From Phymorhynchus buccinoides (Eukaryota; Mollusca; Gastropoda; Neogastropoda; Raphitomidae): a DNA stretch of 64,000 nt. Position numbers and translations under genes: made by a program. Positions 10,561-20,350 of this stretch are shown here, piece after piece. Numbering within the stretch: position 1 is the stretch's first letter; every line of letters begins with the position of its first letter. Location: assembly GCA_017654935.2 (NCBI GenBank), contig CM065699.1:20030084-20094083 (forward strand), in the 5' to 3' direction. The notes beneath the pieces were generated by a model. The model was not told where the DNA came from, did not search any database, and saw nothing but the letters and a program-made list of their open reading frames with translations.

Positions 10561-10639
10561 TGCCAGTTTTGTCAGCTTCTTTTTATTCGTTTCCCAATTT
10601 CCTTAGATTAATGTTTGCCTTTTGCATCCTTTGTGGTAT

Positions 10640-10735
10640 TGTCTATTCTTACAGGTGCTAAAAAAATGGTAAAGACGATTTTACAGAAGCAGAGACATTA
10701 CTCAAACTTTGCCAGAGCTATGCTTATTATTTTAT
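10640..10735 (+). pseudogene. Decayed copy of the 11692 exon (second relic)
   Basis: TCTATTCTTACAG followed by GTGCTAAAAAAATGG and AAGCAGAGACATTACTC aligns with the start and middle of the exon at 11692. A TAA stop appears in the fifth to sixth codon. With 9642-9710 and 10391-10560 it suggests that the block carrying these two exons was once duplicated in tandem. Confidence 0.45.
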
Positions 10736-10829
10736 TTAGTTAGAAAATGTATGTAGCGCATTGCCTTAAAGCTCATTATTATGGAGTCTGACTATAAAGT
10801 TAGTAGAGCTTTAGTCATTGTTGCATTAT

Positions 10830-11691
10830 CTATTTGTTGCATTATCTATTGTACATCTTTGTTGCATTATCTATTGTACATCTTTGTTGCATTATCTATT
10901 GAACATCTTTGTTGCATTATCTATTGTACATCTTTGTTGCATTATCTATTGAACATCTTTGTTGCATTATCTATTGAACATCTTTGTTGCATTATCTATT
11001 GTACATCTTTGTTGCATTATCTATTGAACATCTTTGTTGCATTATCTATTGTACATCTTTGTTGCATTATCTATTGTACATCTTTGTTGCATTATCTATT
11101 GAACATCTTTGTTGCATCTATTGTACATCTTTGTTGCATTATCTATTGTACATCTTTGTTGCATTATCTATTGTACATCTTTGTTGCATTATCTATTGAA
11201 CATCTTTGTTGCATCTATTGTACATCTTTGTTGCATTATCTATTGTACATCTTTGTTGCATTATCTATTGTACATCTTTGTTGCATCTATTGTACATCTT
11301 TGTTGCATTATCTATTGAACATCTTTGTTGCATCTATTGTACATCTTTGTTGCAATATCTGTTGTACATCTTTGTTGCAATATCTGTTGTACATCTTTGT
11401 TGCATTATCTATTGTACATCTTTGTTGCATTATCTATTGTACATCTTTGTTGCATTATCTATTGTACATCTTTGTTGCATTATCTATTGAACATCTTTGT
11501 TGCATCTATTGTACATCTTTGTTGCATTATCTATCGTACATCTTTGTTGCATTATCTTTTGTACATCTTTGTTACATTATCTATTGTACATCTTTGTTAC
11601 ATTATCTATTGTACATCTTTGTTGCATTATCTTTTGTGCATCTTTGTTACATTATCTTTTGTACATCTTTGTTACATTATCTGTTGTACAG
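10830..11691. repeat. 25-bp minisatellite ending at a ZNFX1 splice acceptor
   Basis: About 34 copies of a 25-bp unit with core ATTATCTATTGTACA, mixed with 22-bp variants lacking TTA. The last copy reads ATTATCTGTTGTACAG and is the functional acceptor of the exon at 11692. Because the unit has no stop in any forward frame, a 335-codon open frame runs through it. That frame is an artefact. Confidence 0.94.
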
Positions 11692-11832
11692 GTGCTTAAG
11701 AAGACGAGCGGTACAGAGAGTTTTCAAGAGACAGAAACGTTATTGCTGCAATGTGCCACCAAATGCTTGCCTTTGTGGAGACAGATGACCAAAGGCATTG
11801 ACATCTCCTCTCTGGATCAACCATTGGATGAG
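11692..11832 (+). CDS. ZNFX1-like penultimate exon
   Basis: Exon of 141 nt, 47 codons, phase 0 at both ends: VLKKTSGTESFQETETLLLQ, then a CATKCLPLWRQ segment, ending SLDQPLDE. The acceptor is the terminal unit of a 25-bp minisatellite and the donor is GTATGT at 11833. Phase 0 matches the previous exon (…RAFT) and the acceptor of the terminal exon at 20351. No named domain. Confidence 0.7.
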
Positions 11833-11959
11833 GTATGTATATATGTCATGACATATGACAAATGATGAAAGGCTAACACCACATTTACTCTTTTATAAAC
11901 GCCAGTGTAAAATGGATGACTTGACAGATAATGTTTTTTAACCTGCTTGTATCCCCATC

Positions 11960-12195
11960 TACCATTCTTCCTTCTATAGATCTTCTCTGGAATTCTGTAT
12001 TCGCAACATCAAATCATGGATGCTACAAAACAAACTGAAGCTGAATGACGACAAAGCGGAGGCCTTGTTCATCCACTCTCCATCTAGAAAACTTCCGTAC
12101 CCAAAGCCTGATTCCATCTCTGTCTGTGACACTCAAATACCTTTTTCTCCTTCTGCTAGAAAACTTGGCTTCCACATCTCTCAAGATGTCTTGAG
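11960..12195 (+). pseudogene. L2/CR1-like LINE fragment (RT C-terminal region)
   Basis: Translation of about 11980-12195 gives IRNIKSWMLQNKLKLNDDKA followed by EALFIHSPS and a short degenerate LGFHIS stretch. The NKLKLNDDKTE motif is typical of the region just after the catalytic core in L2/CR1/jockey-type reverse transcriptases. Only about 75 codons survive, inside the last ZNFX1 intron. Confidence 0.7.
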
Positions 12196-12385
12196 ATATC
12201 AAAATTTGTTCATTTGAACTCACAAATTTGCAGTCAAACAGTGAAAATAGGCCAAAGTGACCACTGGTCAGTGACACTGACCACTGGTCAACCACATCAA
12301 CAATTGTTCATATGATCTCCTAATACACTAATTAGCATTCAAACAGTAATATTAGGCCAAAGTGACCAGTGTCAGTGGTCAGCTT
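12196..12385. repeat. Diverged tandem duplication with GACCACTGGTC palindromes
   Basis: Two units of about 110 bp share CAAACAGTRAWATTAGGCCA and AAAGTGACCA followed by CAGTG. The palindrome GACCACTGGTC occurs twice in the first unit. No coding. Boundaries approximate. Confidence 0.5.
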
Positions 12386-12467
12386 GTTATTCATTTTATT
12401 TAACAAAGATTTTTTTTTAAATGAGAACTTGTCAAGAGTGAGTTTTTATAACTCCAACTTTCATTTG

Positions 12468-12655
12468 GACAAAACGGCGGTTCAAAATCAGGCGCTGTTT
12501 TGTCCAACCCGCCGTTTTGTCTATAGACAAAACGGCAGATTGTTGAACCGCCGTTTTGTCCAAATCATAATAGAAAATTTGGACAAAACGGCGGATCTAA
12601 CCCCGCCGTTTTGTCTATAGACAAAACGGCGGAATTTGGACAAAACCGCGGTTAA
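12468..12655. repeat. Nested palindrome cluster built from GGACAAAACGGCGG
   Basis: Roughly nine copies of GGACAAAACGGCGG or its reverse complement, in alternating orientation, within about 185 bp. Two pairs form head-to-head palindromes centred on TCTATAGA: 12511-12536 (26 bp) and 12603-12632 (30 bp, perfect). The cluster ends where the LINE fragment at 12652 begins. It could be compound ends of an unknown DNA transposon or a cruciform-forming foldback. Confidence 0.8.
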
Positions 12656-13222
12656 CAGCGCCAGTTTTTAACAAATTCCTTTGACTTATTTCCTTTCGGA
12701 ATGCATGTAATTAGCCCCTCCTTTTGAGTCGCTGATAGCTCTCCATCTTTATATGACTCATTTAAAGATCTTACAACAAACGGTCCTATTTGTTTCCAAA
12801 AAAATTCTGCACTGAACCCATCAGTACCAGGGCTTTTTCCATTTGACATACTTTTCAGAACATACGAGGCTTCGTCTAAGGTTATCTCACCTTCTAACAA
12901 ATCTTTCTCTTCATTTGTTAATTTTGGTAGGTCAGAAACAAGATCTTCAGCAGAACATTCTTTGGTTACTTTTCTTTTATATAGAGTTTAAAAAAATGTT
13001 TTTAGTTCTCTAACAATGTCATTTTGGTCATCAATTACAGTTCCATCATTTGTTACTAATTTTGTCATGTGTTTGCTTATAACATTTCTTTTTTCAAGGC
13101 TACAAATATATTTAGTAATTTTTTCACCCTCGGCAATCCATTTCGCTTTAGATCTTAACAAAACACCTTCCATTCTTTTGTCTCGGATAGTTCTTAGTTC
13201 TGTATTTTTCAAGGCTTTATTC
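12652..13222 (-). pseudogene. L1/Tx1-like LINE fragment, 3'-truncated
   Basis: On the minus strand the 13212-12988 part reads LRSKAKWIAEGEKITKYICS, and a further segment after 12970 contains SYVLKSMSNGKSPGTDGFSA followed by EFFWKQIGPF. These are the linker and first reverse-transcriptase motifs of L1/Tx1-type LINEs (the NGKSPGxDG signature). The frame is broken near 12970-12990. The copy stops abruptly just after KNWR, at the palindrome cluster, so the catalytic core is missing. Ordinary LINE copies lose the 5' end, not the 3' end. Confidence 0.82.
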
Positions 13223-13530
13223 CTTTCTATCCTGGAGAACGGAAAACCGTTCTGGAAGAAATAACTCCTTTCAATCCGAGAGACCGGTATTCCGGGATCG
13301 TACTTTGGACTTCCCGCAATTCACGTCATCAAAGTACGTCATTTACCCTTGACCCAGCCGCTAACGGGACTGTTAATGAATGGAATGTGATGCCAGACCC
13401 CCCAGCCGTTTGCCCTTCCCTTCCCCCCACCTCCTCCCCCTTCCAGTTCCGTGGGAAAGGGGCCATTTTGAGCAAAAGCGTGTAGTAGGTGTGTGTGCTG
13501 TGCACGTGGCAGTTTTTCTTGGCAGTGAAA

Positions 13531-15334
13531 ATGGAAGGTGGAGAAAATTCTGATTCTGACGAATTTTCTGATGACGATTTTTACGAAAATTTGCCAGATA
13601 ATGAGTTTGATATTTTGCAACTGACGGAGGATGAGAGAGCGGAGTTAGCAGCAGCGATTGAAGCGCAGATTGATGGTGATGATGATAGTGGTGAGGAGTT
13701 GGATGATGAAAACTTGCCTTTGTTTTAAACTCGGCCAAGATTTGAGTGGGTGAGAGGCAATTACGTGCCACCTAAGCCAGAAAATAAAACAATTCAATCG
13801 TCGCTCAGGGCCTGTGCGTGTGTTGGACACTTCGATGAAAGCGTTGGAGTACTTCCAGCTTTACTATTCAGATTAAGTGTTTGGCTCCTTGGTCGCGTTT
13901 ACAAACGACAATGCTACAAAAAAGTGCACGGAGCAGCCTGACACAAACAAAGGTGAGTGGAGAGATGTGACAGTGAATGAAATGAAAGCCTTTTACGGGC
14001 TTCTCATGATGAAAGACCTCATGATATTGGATAGAGACGCCCATTATTGGAGTACCAGTGCCACACATTTCCTCCTGAGGACACAGTTTGGGGGTGTGAT
14101 GAGTAGGGATAGGTTTTTTCAGATTAGGAGATGTTTACTACGTAGACCCTAACACACCTGTGGATAGAAATGATAAACTGCACAAAGTTAGGTACATTCT
14201 GGACAAGGTAAGGGGTGCCTTTATGGATGAGTTTGTGCCATTTGAAAATGTCACTGGATGAGGCAATGGTGCCATTCAAGGGGCGACTTGGTTTCAAACA
14301 GTTCATGAAGGACAAGCCTTGCAAGTGGAATCAAACTGTGGGTGTGTGCCGATTCAAAGACTGCCTACTGCTTCAACATGGAAGTCTACACCGGCAAACA
14401 TGGGGAACAGTTGAACAAGCTGATGGGGCTCAGTGCTAGGGTGGTGATCGGCCTGACCAAACCCATCCATAACTTTGGCCACATTGTCTTCACAGACAAC
14501 TTTTATACATCACTTGTACTAGCCAAGTACCTGTCAAGCAAGGACACTTACCTGTGTGGCACAATGTGACCCAACCGCCTGGGCTACCCCAAAGACCTCA
14601 TCAAGACAAAGGCAGAGGTGCGTCAGCTTCCCCGTGTGGCCAGTGAGTGGCAACAATGCGACGACATGATAGCCACATCATGGAAAGACAACCGCATGGT
14701 GTACTACCTGTCATCAGCACACCCACCTTTCTCTGACACACCTGCCACTGCCAAGTGACGACAGAAGGACGGCACCAGGGCCGAGTTTTCCTGCCCCCCA
14801 GCAGTGGCTGCCTACGCTGTCAACATGAATGGGGTGGACAAACTGGACCAAAACACTCTCCAGAATAAATCAAAGAAGACCACGAAATGGTATCGGCGAG
14901 TGGAGACCAAACTGATGGAGACAGCCATCTACAATGCCTATGTCCTTGAAGGGCAGGTGACAGACCACAACCCACCAGGACAAGCCAAGCGAGACCTACT
15001 GTCCTTCAAACTGGACCTGGTCCACCAACTCATAGGCAGTCATTACGTTGAAAAAACCCACCCTGGCCGACCCAGAACAGAAGCCAACACAGCTGATCCC
15101 AGCCTTGACCGTACAGATCACTGGCCCATGAAAGGTGAGGGGGACAACCACACCTGTGTGGTGTGCACAGCGTGGCACCACAAGTACAACAAGGTTCACC
15201 CGGGGGTCACCTATGCCGACAACCCATTCAAAAAGTGCAAATCAACCATGAAATGTGAAAAGTGTGACATGTACCTGTGCTGTAACCAGCGTGACTGCTT
15301 CAAGGTCTATCACGCACATGTCACCTATGTGTGA
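13531..15334 (+). pseudogene. piggyBac transposase, decayed
   Basis: Starts at ATG 13531 with an acidic Ser/Asp-rich leader (GGENSDSDEFSDDDF). The DDE transposase domain (DDE_Tnp_1_7 type) follows in several frames: FYGLLMMKDLM near 13990, SLDEAMVPFKGRLGFKQFM near 14255, HIVFTDNFYTSLVLAKYL near 14485 and MNGVDKLDQN near 14825. These hold the expected Asp residues. The C-terminal part from 14804 is intact and carries a Cys-rich zinc ribbon (CVVC, CEKCDMYLCC). I count at least three frame changes (about 13727-13805, 14150, 14240) and in-frame stops near 13875, 14567 and 14757, two of which look like CGA to TGA decay. Length fits a full piggyBac ORF of about 590 codons. TTAA-flanked ends were not identified with confidence. 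Confidence 0.9.
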
Positions 15335-16890
15335 CATGTGACACAACGACTGTGACAGGGGTGCATGCATGTGTAAATAAGGAACGTGTAAATATCTGTA
15401 CATACATTTTATTTCCAAAAATAGTGTAGTGCTTAATATCTTCTGACTTGTGTAGTATCCATATATAATCTTCAAGCAGACCATAAACTGTGCGTGTGGT
15501 AGGGACAATAAAGGTGACAATGGTGACATTTTCCCATGGAGTAATGACAAGTACAGCACACGGGGATGTACTGGACACAGAGCGCGGTGAGTCCCTGCAT
15601 GATATAGATATATTTTGTGTAAAAAATACTGGCCTGCATGATAGCATGCCCTGTCTAAAATTGTAAACTCACCTGTTTTGCACCTGTGTGTCACCTGTCA
15701 TGTCACCAAATTGTGTCAACACTGTCACAAATAACTTCTCACTTCAATTCCCTACACAATGGTATGTGACATTCATAGGTCCGTGCCATGTGGGCTATTG
15801 CCGTATGGCCCTAAAGTATGTACCCGGTTTTCACATTATTTTCTCTCTCTAAACCCAGGAATGAAGGGGATAAACAGGAGAAAGAAACACAGGAATTAGG
15901 GGAAGTAACAGACAGTGTAAAAGCAGGTATGAAAGAGTTAAATCTCTGGAATGTAAGACTATATGCAATATCCATGAACTTTTTCTCTCCAAAATTTGAG
16001 GACAGTTGGGCAGGCATAAAATAAATATGGATACAAATGTGTTTCATTCCAACACAGGGTTCATTTGCAGTTGAGTGTCGATTTTCTCTTTTCTTTATGT
16101 GTACTCTGTGCGTTGGCAGGAACCGATCATGGCATAATAGATGGAAAGAAAATGCAGGTAAATTGAACACCTCTGCTGTGCTCAGGAAACCCTTTTTTAC
16201 TTCGTGTTTGAATCTTTATATTCCTATTGCAGTTGCCAAGCAATTCTTTTTCACACAGTGTTGTTACATGATTTTTTACTTGCTTTTCTACGTTTTTGCT
16301 TCTTTAGGAGAAGAAATGGTATAATCTAACCACCAGGGTATGGGTATGGGGACCATGGTGAAGAGAAACAGCGAGCTTTCTGTTCATCGGACTTTCGTCA
16401 GGCTGAGTTAGTAGGGCAAGAGACAGGCTATCAAAGCAATTTGGAAACAGAAAAGCTGAATAGATCTTTAGTCATAAACCACTTTTAACTCTCTTTCTCT
16501 GTCTGTATCTGATTTGTGCTCATCTTTCCCATTTGCCATAGTTCCCTCCCCCCCTTCCCATTCTCACCCCCTGGGTTTATCCTTTCCTGTCATTCTCCTC
16601 ATATCATATCTGCCAAAGAACAAACTACAGTAGAAAGCTTTCAAAATGGCTTCCTCCTCAAGTCGTAGCTTCCTTTCCATGTTTTTCATCATTATATTTT
16701 GTGCTTGTGCTTGTTTGATGATTGTTTAAGTCACCGAATTCCATGTGTATTTCCATATTTATTGCATATAATTGGGTTTTGTTTTTTGGCTTTCTCTTGT
16801 TATGGTCTCTGTATGCTTCCTGAAACATGTGTGAAGTAAAGCGCTGTGTGAGAACTCGTCTTGCCAGTTTTGTGAGCGCCGTGGCTTATG
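15335..16890. other. Intron, no recognised feature
   Basis: About 1.5 kb following the piggyBac ORF, possibly including its 3' non-coding part. No repeat, exon or motif recognised. Open frames on both strands lack domain signatures. Confidence 0.5.
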
Positions 16891-16892
16891 TT

Positions 16893-17599
16893 CAGTGTTT
16901 CCCATAACGCACATATGTGCGTCCCTGAAGCACAAAAATCACAGAGGGACTCTTTGATTTCAGCTCTGGGCGTCTTATGGGACGCACAATTTTTTCAACA
17001 GACCGAGATGGCAGGGTTCATTCTTTTGATTTTGACCGATAGCTTTAGCAGGCAGGCGGTCATCTGACCGATTGATTTTTCGTCAAAGCAGTCAACAACT
17101 TCACGGATTCTGTCGTCTGCTAAACTTAGTTCTTCCGCAGCCTCGGACCATAATCAAAACTAAAAAGTTGTATCTGGCGAAACGAACGCCGAAACGAAGA
17201 AATGGCGGCATTGCACATTCGGTAAAGCTTTTCCGATCCATCTTTTTGAAGACCAAATAAAGTTCCAGCGTGACCCAGTCTTCTAGTGCTAAACAAGTTC
17301 GTTCTCGGCCTTTTGACAATTCGTGCTTAAAACCAGCCATGCCTCCCCAAAAGAAGCCACAAGTAGGAAAGGGGCAGAAGAATATGTTTGCTAGTTTCGG
17401 ACTCACTCGTTGACCAAATCTGAACGTTTTTTGCAAGTTCGACAGAGGAAAAAGCAGCAGCATCAAGCTGTTCTTTTAGAGATGTGAATGGCATCATCTC
17501 AAAAACATAAGCTACTACATATGCAAGTGTGTGTGTACGCTTGTGTGTCTGTCTGCCTGTCTCTCTGTCCATATCTCGATCTGTTTGTCTCTCCCTCCC

Positions 17600-17659
<60 letters not shown>

Positions 17660-17871
17660 GTAGTCAGCCTATTCCATTTCCAGGGGTTATGCACATGTGT
17701 TTGCCTGTGTGTTCACTGTGCATGTAGCATGTGTGTTTAGCATGTATTTGCTTTTGTTAAAGCATTTTTTATCATATACTTAGGGGACTCTTAAAAATTT
17801 GAAAAGGACTCTTAAAATTTTGCACAGGGAGTCCCTGGGACTCTCACATTTCACCCCTATGGGGAACACTG
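16893..17871. mobile_element. hAT-like non-autonomous DNA transposon
   Basis: Ends are CAGTGTTTCCCATA on the left and TATGGGGAACACTG on the right, an inverted repeat of about 14 bp with the CAGTGTT start common in hAT elements. The interior contains several GGGACTC words near both ends, a (CT)n tract at about 17600-17656 and no transposase. An 8-bp target duplication is not convincing (CTTATGTT versus GTTGTTGT). Confidence 0.55.
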
Positions 17872-18301
17872 GTTGTTGTTGATGTACGTACGTACCCTGG
17901 TTAAAAGACTCCAGGGATCATCCCAATAGCCTGAACACTATGATACAAATGCACCAGTTAGGGATGACAACAAGCATGACCACTTTTGATTACCCAGCCA
18001 CATGAGCAGCCCCACTCCGTCTTCAGGGGAGATGTGGCTTATAACAGCAAAGAAAAAGGATTGGTTGCTTTTATTAAAAAAAAGTTACAAATATTGCCAC
18101 AATTTATGGATGGTTCTGTATCAATCATATTGTAGGTAAGATATATATTCATAAAAAGAAGGAAGGAAGGAAACGATCCCTGAGAGTGACTAGAACAAAT
18201 GGTTTGTCAGTGTTAGTAAATAACAAGATTTAAAAGATGAAAAGTGGTTACAGCTTAGAAGCACATATTTACAGATGCCTAGGAACTAATGTCATTCTTA
18301 A

Positions 18302-18540
18302 CCCTTTCATCGCCACTGTCGCCTCTTGGCACCACAATGATTTGACAACCATGTCACTAAAAAGCATCAAATGAGGGTCTGGTATACAGTAACCTTATGT
18401 TCTTAATTTTGGGAGGTAAGGATAGGCGCTATTTTATGCATGTCACAGATGAATCCCCAACATTGCAGACAAAATCTATTCTCTACCTGGGTAAGTTTAA
18501 TGGTAAATTTTGGCTGACGACTGGCTAGCGTTGAAAGATA
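18302..18540. mobile_element. piggyBac-type MITE, CCCTTTCATCGCC family, copy 1
   Basis: Begins after TTAA (18298-18301) with CCCTTTCATCGCCA. It contains CATGTCACTAAAAAGCATCA and CTTAATTTTGGGAGGTAAGG, which match the element at 41695-41931 in opposite orientation. The right end (GGCTAGCGTTGAAAG) is a degraded copy of the terminal repeat. Non-coding. Confidence 0.7.
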
Positions 18541-19090
18541 CAGGTAAAACTAACAATCATTTGTGCAATTTTTGTAATGCATGAAAAATATTGTCCACCT
18601 TATACAAAAGAATTTATACCGATCTTCAAGATAAGCAAAGAAGAGTGGGATATAAAATCATAGCTTCACATATCATTTGCGCATATTAACCCATAGGCTC
18701 AGTGTTGATACACGTGAGCAAAAGGTGTAAGAATACACATGACAGAACAGTTATTTATCTTCACATAACATTATTATCATTATCACGCATCAAGGTACAC
18801 TCGCATGCAACTATATAGCTGCAGTGTTCAAACCATATTTGCTTTATTTGCATCAAGTGATGTTTAGTAAAACAAAAAGCCCAAACATACTCCTAACCCT
18901 ATGCCTTAACCCGAAAAATGCAAAAAGTTGTTTCTGATGAACATTTTACATTAAAATTAAAATTGTGAAGAGTAACAGTTAGTGAAATTGCAAAATGGTA
19001 AAAATAGTGGCTAACAACCAGACAATCAAGGTAGTGTCTCTGCAAATAGAGCCTTCTTACCCCGACACCACAAAACGTCATATAGTAAAA
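18541..19090. other. Intron, no recognised feature
   Basis: About 550 bp of AT-rich intron with no recognised element. Confidence 0.5.
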
Positions 19091-19094
19091 AGCC

Positions 19095-19560
19095 AAGTGT
19101 CCGTCCGTGTGTGTGTCTGAAACACGAAACGGGCCTTATAACTCCGCCGTTTTTTGACCGAATCGCTTCAAATTTGCTGTGATCCCTAACGGGGCGATGG
19201 CAACGGCAAACGAGGCGGCCGTATCATTTGCGCAGTTTCGCAAATGTGCGAAACGCGCATCCGCCGATTGCCTTCGAATTTGGCAGGAAGATGACCGGGG
19301 CCGGGGACTATCCGTGTGCCAAACCGGAAGCGAATCGGCTCAGAAACGCGCGCTAGACGCCGCTTCACCTTTTCACAAATAACTCCGCCGTTTCTTAACC
19401 GAATCGCCTCAAATTGGCTGTCAGGCTCGCTATGACCCGGCCAAAGCATGGCAGGAAATGTCAACAGCATCCGTTCATAAATGCGCGCGATATGCACCAA
19501 TTTACACTTTCACTGACTAGGCGAAACGACATATGTCCAAACGTGCTGTTATTAAAGGGA
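19095..19560. repeat. Interspersed repeat with paired CTCCGCCGTTT words
   Basis: The segment AACTCCGCCGTTTTTTGACC occurs at about 19139 and again, slightly changed, at 19381. Both are followed by GAATCGCYTCAAATTKGCTG. The upstream GTCCGTCCGTGTGTGTGTC plus this style of sequence is reminiscent of Helitron-like repeats in invertebrates, but no Helitron ends were confirmed. Confidence 0.4.
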
Positions 19561-19629
19561 GGGGGGACTGCTGTGGGCATGAGACCATGGTTCACACGTG
19601 CTGGGGTGATGAGTAGGTCAGCCAGCTGG

Positions 19630-19735
19630 TTAGGGGGGGGGTAGGGGGGGGGGCGTGGGGGGGGGTAGGTAGGGGTAGGGGGGGGGGGGGGGTAGGCGGA
19701 GGGATGGTGGGGGTGGGGGGCAGTGGAGATTACAA
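19630..19735 (+). repeat. G-rich tract with quadruplex potential
   Basis: About 100 bp containing more than eight runs of four or more G separated by short TA or CGT spacers, for example around 19631-19690. Many ways to form a G-quadruplex on the + strand. Long G-runs also make the assembled length unreliable. Confidence 0.85.
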
Positions 19736-19756
19736 GGGGATGACACTACACGTATC

Positions 19757-19815
19757 TATATTATTAAAAAATCGGGACTTTACTGGTTTAGCACTGCCTC
19801 CGGGCATTGCCTCCA
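19757..19815 (+). mobile_element. SINE fragment, CACTGCCTCCGG family
   Basis: AAAAATCGGGACTTTACTGG followed by TTTAGCACTGCCTCCGGGCA and a TGCCTCCAGTATTGTT word. The same block occurs at 50420-50500, at 38530-38590 (minus) and at 55490-55555. Only the body is present here, without the tRNA-like head. Confidence 0.6.
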
Positions 19816-20033
19816 GTATTGTTAAATACTGCCATGGGGTTAAAACTGCCACGGGAATTAACTGCCACGGGGCGATTGCTAATCTTAGTGAAATTACGCA
19901 ATCACTGACATTACATCATCACTGAAAGTTCGTCATTGGTCAAATGACAATATTGCCTAAGTGATTGTAGTGTAAGAAGAATAGTTCATTTTCAGCCCAA
20001 GAAACAAGCTGGTACATATCATCTGAGACACAC

Positions 20034-20042
20034 ACACTCACT

Positions 20043-20077
<35 letters not shown>

Positions 20078-20129
20078 TTGTCAGAATCACTTTTAGTGGA
20101 AGGCCTTTACATTGAAGAACACACACACA

Positions 20130-20164
<35 letters not shown>
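20034..20164. repeat. (CA)n microsatellites flanking a duplicated spacer
   Basis: Two CA tracts separated by TCAGAATCACTTTTAGTGGA. Copy B has the spacer twice. The homology between A and B begins in this microsatellite. Confidence 0.9.
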
Positions 20165-20166
<2 letters not shown>

Positions 20167-20350
20167 GCGCGCGCGTAAATATAACTTCTGCTACTAGGAA
20201 AACACCCAAGTTTGACATATAAGAAGCAATACTAGTGCACAAAATGTTTCATTTGTTTACAGGTATTTTCTTGCATATGTTAACATTACCCACAACTTCC
20301 ACATCATTCAGTTCTCTCAGTTTTTGTATTGCATGCTCTGTGTGTTTCAG

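Noticed and set aside
10781..11788. 335-codon open frame (+)
   Set aside because: It runs through the 25-bp minisatellite, which lacks stops in every forward frame. The peptide is the same short unit repeated in shifting frames. Only 11692-11832 is an exon.
13339..13771. Minus-strand frames over the piggyBac leader
   Set aside because: Antisense to the acidic N-terminus of the transposase relic. His/Pro-rich composition is a mirror effect.
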